A stretch of 64,000 nucleotides of DNA from Myxococcales bacterium (GTDB lineage: Bacteria > Myxococcota_A > Polyangia > Polyangiales > JADJMO01): positions 62,001-126,000 of the forward strand of contig JADJMO010000027.1 in the NCBI GenBank assembly GCA_016709545.1, read 5' to 3'. How positions within the stretch are numbered: position 1 is the first letter of the stretch; every line of letters begins with the position of its first letter. This document shows, one piece after another, positions 57,907 to 64,000 of this stretch. The notes beneath the pieces were generated by a model, which was not told where the DNA came from, did no database searches, and saw only the letters and a program-made list of their open reading frames with translations. A program made the position numbers and the translations under genes.

Positions 57907-58230
57907 CTAGAAGCCGCCGTCGCCGAACTCGGGCGCACAGGGGTGGCCCACCACCTGCCAGCACAGCGTCGAGAAGCAGCGCCTGCAGTCGGCGGTCCAG
58001 AAGGATTCACCTGGGCTTGGAGCCCGACAGGATGAGTGGCAGTGCAAGCCGCGCGAGGTGCAGGGCCCGTCGGGCGTGGGCTGCTCGGCCGGGCACAGGC
58101 CGCTGTCGGTGCCGTCGAAGAACGCGTCTTCCTCGGCGTCCAGCACGTCCTTCACGGCGGCGTCGGCGACCGGCGCGGCGGAAGGAGAGCAACCGCTCAG
58201 CAGGAGCGCGGCGAGCAGCGCGCGGGACAC
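57907..58230 (-). CDS. Small Cys-rich lipoprotein
   Basis: 107 residues from a GTG at 58230. The signal ends LLSGC (Cys 14). A linker with AAVKDVLDAEEDAF leads to a Cys-rich end (LCPAEQP, PCTSRGLHCHSSC, DCRRCFSTLCW, HPCAPEF). The spacing suggests a disulfide module. It is convergent with the PPC-like gene. The part around CRAPSPGESF may contain an undetected shift. Confidence 0.5.
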   Translation of the reverse strand: MSRALLAALLLSGCSPSAAPVADAAVKDVLDAEEDAFFDGTDSGLCPAEQPTPDGPCTSRGLHCHSSCRAPSPGESFWTADCRRCFSTLCWQVVGHPCAPEFGDGGF

Positions 58231-58307
58231 ACGCGAAGCCTACTCGACGTTTGGCCGTCTCGCCGCGATCCTCGCCCGCTGCGCTCGCGGCCGGGTACGT
58301 TGGCGCC

Positions 58308-58799
58308 ATGCGCATCGCCGCTCCGCTGCTCGTCGTGTTGCCCGTCCTCGTTCCGGGCTGCCTGTTCGGGAAGGTGACCCCCGCCGACTGCGACAGCTGG
58401 GGAGAGCACTACCAGAAGGTGCTCGAGGAGCAGGGCGGCGCGAAGCTCGAGAAGTGCCAGAAGGGCGCCGCGCTGAAGAAGGCCAAGAAGCAGCTCACCG
58501 AGAACATCGAGACGGTGAAGGAGCCGCTCGTGACCACCTGCAAGGGCCTCGCGGGCACGCTGCCGAAGTCGAAGAAGGACGAGGAGTGCTTCCTCTCCGC
58601 GAAGACGGCGCACGCGTGGGGCAATTGCAGCTTCGCGACGACGTCGCCGCTGTTCGTGTTCGGTGGCACGCCCGACGCGGCGAAGGCCTCGTGGGCCGGG
58701 CTCTGCGCCGGTGGCAGCGCGGACGACGACGACGACGACAAGCCCGAGAAGAAGAAGGGCAAGAAGAAGCCCAAGAAGGGCGACGACGACGACGACTGA
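58308..58799 (+). CDS. Lipoprotein with Asp/Lys polyampholyte tail
   Basis: 163 residues. The signal ends VPGC (Cys 18). The core is a helical domain with three or four Cys (CDSWGEHYQKVLEEQ, KCQKGAALKK, ECFLSAKTAHAWGNC). The last 28 residues are DDDDDD, KKKGKKK and DDDDD blocks. A similar Asp/Lys tail ends the lipoprotein at 45869-46423. Function unknown. Confidence 0.65.
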   Translation: MRIAAPLLVVLPVLVPGCLFGKVTPADCDSWGEHYQKVLEEQGGAKLEKCQKGAALKKAKKQLTENIETVKEPLVTTCKGLAGTLPKSKKDEECFLSAKTAHAWGNCSFATTSPLFVFGGTPDAAKASWAGLCAGGSADDDDDDKPEKKKGKKKPKKGDDDDD

Positions 58800-58802
58800 A
58801 AT

Positions 58803-59156
58803 CTACTCGGTCTCGACGCGTCGACCTGCGGCCTTCCAGGCGACGATGCCGCCCTCGAGGACCGACACGTCGGTGATCCCGACGCGGGCGAGGACGCTGG
58901 CCCCGAGCACCGCGCGAATCGTCACCCGGCACGCGACCACGATCGGTGCGTGCAGCTGACGCAGCACGTTCGACTCTGCGAGCAGGTGCTCGAGAGGAAT
59001 CCACAGCGCCCCCGGCACCCGCCCGACGTCGCGGTCGAAGTATTCATCGGCGGTGCGGACGTCGACCACCACGGGGGCTCCCGGGCGAAGGAGCGCCGCG
59101 GCGAGCGCGTCCGGGCCGATGCGGGCGATCTGGGTCTCGGTCTCTGCGTGCTCCAT
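58803..59156 (-). CDS. Rhodanese-like sulfurtransferase domain protein
   Basis: 117 residues, cytoplasmic. The single rhodanese fold has VVVDVRTADEYFDRDV and the active-site loop CRVTIR with catalytic Cys in VVACRV. It would carry persulfide sulfur. It is transcribed divergently from the methyltransferase gene (102 bp between starts) and may share control with the downstream thiol-rich cluster. The loop has six residues, as in single-domain sulfurtransferases. Confidence 0.85.
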   Translation of the reverse strand: MEHAETETQIARIGPDALAAALLRPGAPVVVDVRTADEYFDRDVGRVPGALWIPLEHLLAESNVLRQLHAPIVVACRVTIRAVLGASVLARVGITDVSVLEGGIVAWKAAGRRVETE

Positions 59157-59209
59157 CGTGGTCCTGGTGCGAGCCACCGCGGCGACGGGACGATTCGCTG
59201 CTCGGCAGC

Positions 59210-59245
59210 GCGAACCCTGCGACCTCGCCCTCGGCTCCCATCGAC
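59210..59245 (+). repeat. Shared upstream element, copy 1
   Basis: GCGAACC, 14 bp, then TCGGCTCCCATCGAC, ending exactly 13 bp before the methyltransferase ATG. The same 15-mer lies the same 13 bp before the thioredoxin ATG (copy 2), also preceded by GCGAACC. It could be an ECF-sigma-like promoter (GAACC at -35), an operator or an RNA leader motif. Confidence 0.5.
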
Positions 59246-59258
59246 GGAGGGCCGACGA

Positions 59259-59903
59259 ATGACCCAGGCGATCGAGACGCGCTATCAAGAGCTGGCCGAG
59301 TCGAGTTGTTGCCTCTCCTGCGGAACGGCGGTCGGGCACTGTCGACCGGAGCCGGGACAGGTGTGCGTCGATCTCGGCAGCGGGCGCGGGACCGACGTCC
59401 TCCGGCTCGCGGAGCAGGTGGGCCCGACGGGACACGCGTACGGGCTCGACATCACCGAGGCGATGCTCGACAAGGCGCGCAAGACCGCCACCAAGCTCGG
59501 GGTGGAGAACGCCACGTTCCTCCGCTCTGAGCTCGAGGAGCTCGCGCTCCCCGACTGCACCGCCGACTGGGTGACGTCGAACTGCGTGCTGAACCACGCG
59601 GCCGACAAGGGCCGGGTGTGGCGTGAGATCGCGCGCATCCTGAAGAAGGGTGGCCAGTTCGTGGTCAGCGACATCTACGCGGTGGAGCCGGTGGCTGCGG
59701 AGTACCGCGACGACCCCGCGGCCATCGCGGAGTGCTGGGCGGGCGCCATCACCAAGGACGAGTACCTCTTGCACGTGCAGCGCGCGGGCCTCGTCGACGT
59801 GCGCATCCTCGAGGAAGGAGAGCCGTACGCGAAGGGCAAGGCGCGCGTGGTCAGCTTCACCCTCGCCGGCCGCAAGACCCCCGGCTGCTGCAGCTGCTTC
59901 TGA
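59259..59903 (+). CDS. ArsM-like SAM methyltransferase
   Basis: 214 residues. The start has GGAGG 8 bp upstream. The class I SAM-binding motif VDLGSGRGTDVLRLAE is followed by GLDITEAMLDKAR. SNCVLNHAADKGRVWREI, YRDDPAAIAECWAGAI and an N-terminal SSCCLSCG keep the Cys positions used by ArsM arsenite methyltransferases to bind As(III). It ends TPGCCSCF, an extra Cys cluster. The protein is shorter than typical ArsM. The substrate may be a trivalent metalloid, or a thiol of the adjacent peptide. First gene of the cluster. Confidence 0.8.
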   Translation: MTQAIETRYQELAESSCCLSCGTAVGHCRPEPGQVCVDLGSGRGTDVLRLAEQVGPTGHAYGLDITEAMLDKARKTATKLGVENATFLRSELEELALPDCTADWVTSNCVLNHAADKGRVWREIARILKKGGQFVVSDIYAVEPVAAEYRDDPAAIAECWAGAITKDEYLLHVQRAGLVDVRILEEGEPYAKGKARVVSFTLAGRKTPGCCSCF

Positions 59904-59956
59904 GCGCTCGCGGGCATGGGGCTCGCGCGCACACCACAGGAGGATCCGAGGTAACC

Positions 59957-60085
59957 ATGAAGTCCCTCATCAAGAAGACCAGACCGGCGGACCCGCAGCC
60001 CGTGTGCTGCGCGCCCCCGCCCGACGCCAAGGTGGCGCAGTGCTGCGCGAAGGTCTCGAAGACCGTCGCCGGCTGCCACGACTGA
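59957..60085 (+). CDS. 42-residue Cys-rich peptide, candidate RiPP precursor
   Basis: The ATG at 59957 has GAGG five bases upstream. A basic leader-like start (MKSLIKKTRP) is followed by PVCCAPPP, QCCAK and a C-terminal AGCHD; Cys are at 17, 18, 29, 30 and 40. It has no signal peptide or membrane helix. It is placed between a methyltransferase and a radical SAM/SPASM gene with its own ribosome binding site, the usual position of a ribosomally made, modified peptide. Two Cys-Cys pairs and the Pro-rich spacer suggest thioether or metal-binding chemistry. A metallochaperone-like peptide is the main alternative. Confidence 0.65.
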   Translation: MKSLIKKTRPADPQPVCCAPPPDAKVAQCCAKVSKTVAGCHD

Positions 60086-60156
60086 TCGGTGACACGCGGG
60101 CCCGCGGGAGCACATCGCGCGGGTCCGCGGGTCGTCTTGCCCTTGGAGGCGCCTCG

Positions 60157-61476
60157 ATGGAGCTCTCGAAGCACAACATCCTGACCAGGGTCCACGGGAG
60201 CGAGCGATGGCTCCTCGCCAACCTGCTGAGCGGCGAGGCCGACGTCCTCGACCCCGAGGTCGGCGCACGCCTCGCGAAGGGCGAATACGACGACCCCACC
60301 GAGCTCGCGGCCAAGGGGTACCTGGTCGACCCAGACGACGAGTGGCGCCGATATCGAAAGGCCTACCTCGACTTCCTCGAGACGAGGAACAGCGACGAGG
60401 TGCAGCTCTTCTACGTGCCGAGCTACGCGTGCAACTTCGGCTGCTCGTACTGCTTCCAGGACGGATACGCGCCGCCCCCGGGCACGGACGGCGAGGCGGT
60501 CCTCGCGGCGTTCTTCGCCTATGTCGACGCGACGTTCGCGGACCGTCGCAAGTACGTCACCCTGTTCGGCGGCGAACCACTCCTCCCGAGCGCGTCGGCG
60601 CGGCGACTCGTGGACGGCATCGTGGACGGCACGGCCCGCCGCGGCCTCGACCTCGCGGTGGTCACCAACGGCTATCACCTCGCGAGCTACGTCTCGACGC
60701 TGCAGCGCGCGCGCATCCGCGAGGTGCAGGTCACCCTCGACGGCACCGAGGAGCTGCACGACCAGCGCCGCTACCTCAAGGGTGGTGGGCGCACGTTCCA
60801 GCGCGTGGTCGAGGGCGTCGACGCGGCGCTCGCCGCGGGCTTCTCGGTCAACCTGCGCACGGTCCTCGACCGGGACAACGTCGAGAGCTTCGGCGCCCTC
60901 GCCCACTTCGCCATCGACCGCGGGTGGACCCGCGCGCCGGGCTTCAAGACCCAGATCGGACGCAACTACGAGCTTCACCATTGCCAGTCCGAGCGCGCCC
61001 GGCTGTACACCCGGGTCTCGCTGTTCGAGGATCTGCAGCGGTTGGTCCTCGCCGATCCCGCGATCCTGGAGTTCCACCGACCGGCGTTCTCGATCTCGAA
61101 GTTCCTGTTCGAGCGCGGAGAACTCCCCGACCCGCTCTTCGACGCATGCCCGGCGTGCAAGACCGAGTGGGCCTTCGACTACACCGGTCGGATCTACCCG
61201 TGCACCGCCAACGTGGGAAAGTCGGGCGAGGCGATCGGCACGTTCTTCCCCGAGGTGAAGCTCGACGCGACGCTGGTCGAGCCCTGGGAGGAGCGCGACG
61301 TGCTCGCCATCGAGGCGTGCCGCGGGTGCGCGGTGCAGCTCGCGTGTGGTGGGGGCTGCGGCGCCGTCGCCAAGAACGAGCACGGCGTGGTCGGGGCCCC
61401 CGACTGTCGGCCCGTGAAGGAGCTCCTGTCGCTCGGGTGCTCGCTCTACGGTCGTGAGGCGCTCGAGTCGGAGTGA
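60157..61476 (+). CDS. Radical SAM/SPASM peptide-modifying enzyme
   Basis: 439 residues; GGAGG lies 8 bp before the ATG. The N-terminal 85 residues have a small helical domain that could bind a peptide leader (RRE-like, unproven). The radical SAM cluster is CNFGCSYC (C92, C96, C99), with LFGGEPLL and TNGY following. The SPASM region has Cys at 331, 334, 349, 388, 391, 397, 401, 417 and 428 (CPAC, YPC, CRGC, ACGGGC), enough for two auxiliary Fe-S clusters. Such enzymes install thioether or C-C bonds in peptides. The likely substrate is the upstream Cys-rich peptide. Confidence 0.9.
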   Translation: MELSKHNILTRVHGSERWLLANLLSGEADVLDPEVGARLAKGEYDDPTELAAKGYLVDPDDEWRRYRKAYLDFLETRNSDEVQLFYVPSYACNFGCSYCFQDGYAPPPGTDGEAVLAAFFAYVDATFADRRKYVTLFGGEPLLPSASARRLVDGIVDGTARRGLDLAVVTNGYHLASYVSTLQRARIREVQVTLDGTEELHDQRRYLKGGGRTFQRVVEGVDAALAAGFSVNLRTVLDRDNVESFGALAHFAIDRGWTRAPGFKTQIGRNYELHHCQSERARLYTRVSLFEDLQRLVLADPAILEFHRPAFSISKFLFERGELPDPLFDACPACKTEWAFDYTGRIYPCTANVGKSGEAIGTFFPEVKLDATLVEPWEERDVLAIEACRGCAVQLACGGGCGAVAKNEHGVVGAPDCRPVKELLSLGCSLYGREALESE

Positions 61477-61479
61477 CCG

Positions 61480-62274
61480 ATGTGTCGCCTCCTCGGCATC
61501 GTCACCGCCTCCCCCTACGAGTTCGGTCTCGTCCTGCGCGAGGCCCCTCGGAGCATGGCCATCCTGTCGCGCGAACACCGTGACGGCTGGGGCCTCGCGA
61601 CCCACCCCGGTGACGGCGGCGCCTGGACCGTCCATCGCAGCATCGAGACCGCCGACGACGATCCCGCCTTCGCCGAGCAAGCGCGCCGCGCCCGAGGGCG
61701 GGTGCTGATCGCGCACGTCCGACAGAAGACGGTGGGACCACTCTCGCTCGCCAACACCCACCCCTTTCATCGGGGCGACTGGGTGTTCGCCCACAACGGG
61801 ACCGTGGAGGACGTCGGGTGGCTCGCGCGCAACACCGCGCCGTCACGACTGGCCGAGCGCGAGGGCGTCACCGACAGCGAGCTCTTCTTCGCCTATCTGC
61901 TGACCCGCCTGGACGAGGGCGGAAGCGGGGCGCTCGACGAGGTCATCACCCACGCGGTCCGCACCGCCACCGCGCGCGCCGGTTTCGGCACCCTCGACTT
62001 CCTCCTCTCGAACGGGCGCGGCCTGTGGGTCGGTCGCTTCGGTCGCCCGCTGCACCTCCTCGAGCGGTCGCCGATCGAGCCCTTCCTCAGCGAGGACGAG
62101 GTCGCGGTCCCCGTCGCGCATCGCCACTGCGTCGCCGTCGCCTCGGAGCCACTGACCGACGAAGCCTGGACGCTGGTCCCCGCGGGCGTCTTGCTCCGAC
62201 TCGACGTCGCGCTGTCTCCAGCCTGGCGAACCGTTTCGCCCCCCGTCGGCTCCCATCGACAGGTGAGGTCCTGA
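61480..62274 (+). CDS. EgtC-like class II glutamine amidotransferase
   Basis: 264 residues. MCRLLGIV places the N-terminal nucleophile Cys at residue 2 after Met removal. IAHVRQKTVG, NTHPFHRGDWVFAHNGTV and SELFFAYLL complete the glutaminase fold. It resembles EgtC, which hydrolyses a gamma-glutamyl amide in ergothioneine synthesis, and YafJ-type proteins. It starts 3 bp after the radical SAM gene, so it is in the same operon. It could trim a gamma-glutamyl or peptide amide. No other egt genes are in view. Confidence 0.85.
   Translation: MCRLLGIVTASPYEFGLVLREAPRSMAILSREHRDGWGLATHPGDGGAWTVHRSIETADDDPAFAEQARRARGRVLIAHVRQKTVGPLSLANTHPFHRGDWVFAHNGTVEDVGWLARNTAPSRLAEREGVTDSELFFAYLLTRLDEGGSGALDEVITHAVRTATARAGFGTLDFLLSNGRGLWVGRFGRPLHLLERSPIEPFLSEDEVAVPVAHRHCVAVASEPLTDEAWTLVPAGVLLRLDVALSPAWRTVSPPVGSHRQVRS
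62226..62260 (+). repeat. Shared upstream element, copy 2
   Basis: GCGAACC, 13 bp, then TCGGCTCCCATCGAC, ending 13 bp before the thioredoxin ATG. It matches copy 1 at 59210-59245 in sequence and spacing, yet lies inside the 3' end of the amidotransferase gene. This suggests a second, internal control point for the thioredoxin/reductase gene. Confidence 0.5.
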
Positions 62275-63565
62275 TGTCCGACATCGTCCGAGAGATCGAC
62301 GCCCAGAGCTTCACCCGCGAGGTCCTCGAGCATCGCGGCCCCGTCGCGGTGGACTTCTATTCGACGGAGTGCGCGCCGTGCGAGGCGCTCGCGCCCAAGT
62401 TCGACGGTGCCGCCGCGCGCTATGGGGCGGACGTGAAGTTCGTGAAGATCTTCCGGCAAGGCAACCGCGAGCTCGCCGACACCCTCGGGGTGCGCGCCTC
62501 ACCGACGGTGCTGTTCTTCCAAGACGGTCACGAGGTCGGCCAGCGGCTCGGCGGGGGCATCAGCGCTCGGAGGTGGTCCGCGAGCTCGACGCGCTGCTCC
62601 CGGAGGAGCGCGTCGCGGCGATCCACGCGGCGGTCCAGCCAATCTCGACCGAGTGCGACGTGCTGATCCTCGGCGCGGGGCCCGCGGGCATCACCGCCGG
62701 GATCTACGCCGCCCAGGCCAAGCTGCACACGATCATGGTCGACGTCGGGCTCGGTGGAGGCAATCTCTCGATCACCCACCAGGTCTCCAATTTCCCGGGC
62801 TTTCCGAAGCCGCAGCCCGGCTACATGCTCGCGCACTACCTCCTCGAGCACGCCAAGGAGGCGGGCGTCGAGCCGCGCTTCGCCGCCGAGATCTCGGCGA
62901 TCGACCTCCCGGGTCATGTCGTGGAGCTCGACGGCTTCGAGACGATCCGCGCGAAGAAGATCGTCGTCGCCACCGGCAGCTCTCCGCGGCCCCTCCACGT
63001 CCGAGGAGAGCGCGAGTACAAGGGCAAGGGCATCTCGTACTGCGCGACCTGCGACGCCAAGTACTACGAGGGCAAGCACGTGGCGGTGATCGGCGGCGGC
63101 AACTCCGCGATCGAGGAGGCGTTGTTCATCACCAAGTTCGCGGCGCGGGTGACCGTCGTCCACCAGTTCGCCGAGCTCTCCGCCAACCGCCTCGCCCAGG
63201 AGCAGGCGCGCGCGAACCCGAAGATCGCTTTCCTTTTCCGCCATGAACCGCGTGAGTTCGTCGCCAGCAACGGCCAGACGGTCGACGCGATCGTGCTCGA
63301 GGATCTCGAGACCGGCGTGTGGACGAAGTTCGCCGTCGACGGGGTGTTCGTCTTCGCGGGCATGCAGCCGAACCTCGAGGCCTTCCCGGGCGTCTTCGAG
63401 CTCGACGAGTACGGGTACGTGAAGACCGACGCTTCGATGCGCACCAACGTGCCGGGCGTGTTCGCGGCGGGAGACGTGATCAGCAAACCCTTCCGGCAGA
63501 TGACCACCGCGGTCAACGACGGCACCATCGCGTCGATGGCGCTCGCGAAGGAAGTCGCGGCGTAG
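62274..63565 (+). CDS. Thioredoxin-thioredoxin reductase fusion, one frameshift
   Basis: 430 residues when a missing base near 62565 is restored. The N-terminal 105 residues are a thioredoxin with CAPC (C33, C36) in place of CGPC. The helix VVRELDALL belongs to its end but is in the shifted frame, which is why I read the two parts as one protein. The reductase part has GAGPAGITAGIYAAQ (FAD), the redox motif CATC in YCATCDAKYY, IGGGNSAIEEA (NADPH) and TNVPGVFAAGD. It would reduce disulfides or supply electrons to cluster enzymes. The start shares the A of the previous stop (TGATG). Confidence 0.85.
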
Positions 63566-63566
63566 C

Positions 63567-64000
63567 TTGACCGAGGGCGCGGCCCCTGGAATCGCCCCGG
63601 CCCCGCAGCTCACGGCGCGCGCGGTCGCGGCCGGCATGGCGCTCGGCGGCCTCCTGTGCCTGTCGAACCTCTACGTCACGCTGAAGACCGGGTGGAGCCT
63701 CGGCGTGACGCTCACGTCGTGCATCCTCGCGTTCGGTCTGTTTCGCGCGCTCGGCGCCCTCGGGCTCGTGCGCAAGGAGCTCACGGTCCTCGAGAACAAC
63801 GCGATCGGGTCGGTCGCATCGGCTGCTGCGTTCATGACCGGCGGCGGGAACATGGCCGCCCTGCCGGCGCTGCTGCTCCTCACCGGCGCGCGACCAGCGG
63901 GCGCGGCGATGTTCCTGTGGTTCGCGGCGATCGCCGCGCTCGGGGTGTTCGCGGCGATCCCGATCAAGCGGCAGATCATCAACGTGGAGCAGCTGCCGTT
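63567..64000 (+). CDS. OPT-family transporter, 3' partial
   Basis: 144 residues are visible; the gene runs past the window. It starts at a TTG one base after the reductase stop. Features match oligopeptide/YSL transporters: LYVTLKTGWSLGVTLTS, then VLENNAIGSVASAAAFMTGG, with several membrane helices. OPT proteins move short peptides, glutathione or metal-peptide complexes. Its coupling to the cluster suggests export or uptake of the modified Cys-rich peptide or a related thiol. Confidence 0.85.
   Translation, partial: MTEGAAPGIAPAPQLTARAVAAGMALGGLLCLSNLYVTLKTGWSLGVTLTSCILAFGLFRALGALGLVRKELTVLENNAIGSVASAAAFMTGGGNMAALPALLLLTGARPAGAAMFLWFAAIAALGVFAAIPIKRQIINVEQLP

Overview
The window is very GC-rich (about 70 percent by eye) and has the style of a myxobacterium-type genome (Myxococcota, probably Polyangia). 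The grounds are the many secreted lipoproteins with Thr/Asp/Gly/Ala-rich stalks, Cys-rich surface proteins, TIGR02996 repeat-companion and AgmX-type proteins, NtrC-family regulators and GUG/UUG starts. No rRNA, tRNA, CRISPR array or prophage is visible. The only mobile-type gene is a REP-associated tyrosine transposase (33781). Many conserved genes are broken by single-base shifts, often at short homopolymers (about 20 in 64 kb). This points to indel errors in the underlying assembly more than to decay, so several CDS below are drawn across frameshifts.

Layout. 1-5 kb: Cys-rich and lipid-anchored surface proteins, a glycoside-hydrolase-like lipoprotein and an FHA-GGDEF diguanylate cyclase. 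5-8 kb: sulfur metabolism, with cystathionine beta-synthase followed by a SAM-IV-type riboswitch controlling a class V aminotransferase. 8-14 kb: small accessory genes, including a DUF4262 protein with a histone-H1-like tail, a ParD antitoxin beside a broken parE, and a DUF6209 lipoprotein driven by a sigma70 promoter with a perfect palindrome between its -35 and -10. 14-24 kb: urocanase (hutU), lipoproteins, a MutS-like ATPase coupled to a DUF4139 lipoprotein, and a patatin-like lipase. 24-33 kb: a membrane protein, an SDR, an SMP-30 lipoprotein, an NtrC-type regulator, an SGNH hydrolase, a MYXO-CTERM-like protein, and a GMC oxidoreductase with its Tat-exported partner. 33-42 kb: the transposase, a DUF2723 glycosyltransferase-like membrane protein, a second NtrC-type regulator with a REC-GGDEF cyclase, an alpha/beta hydrolase and methionine aminopeptidase. 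42-58 kb: REP-like repeats, SH3, DUF6600 and TPR proteins, a lipase, the tRNA-modification pair TrmY-MnmA, an AgmX/TPR operon, and a translationally coupled set made of a lipin-domain phosphatase, a phospholipase C-like phosphoesterase and a PPC-like lipoprotein.

58.8-64 kb holds the most unusual locus: a rhodanese divergent from an ArsM-like methyltransferase, a 42-residue Cys-rich peptide, a radical SAM/SPASM enzyme, an EgtC-like class II amidotransferase, a thioredoxin-thioredoxin reductase fusion and an OPT-family transporter that runs off the window. The order and spacing look like one operon for a ribosomally made, cysteine-rich, modified peptide, possibly linked to thiol or metalloid chemistry. 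I know of no described system with this composition.
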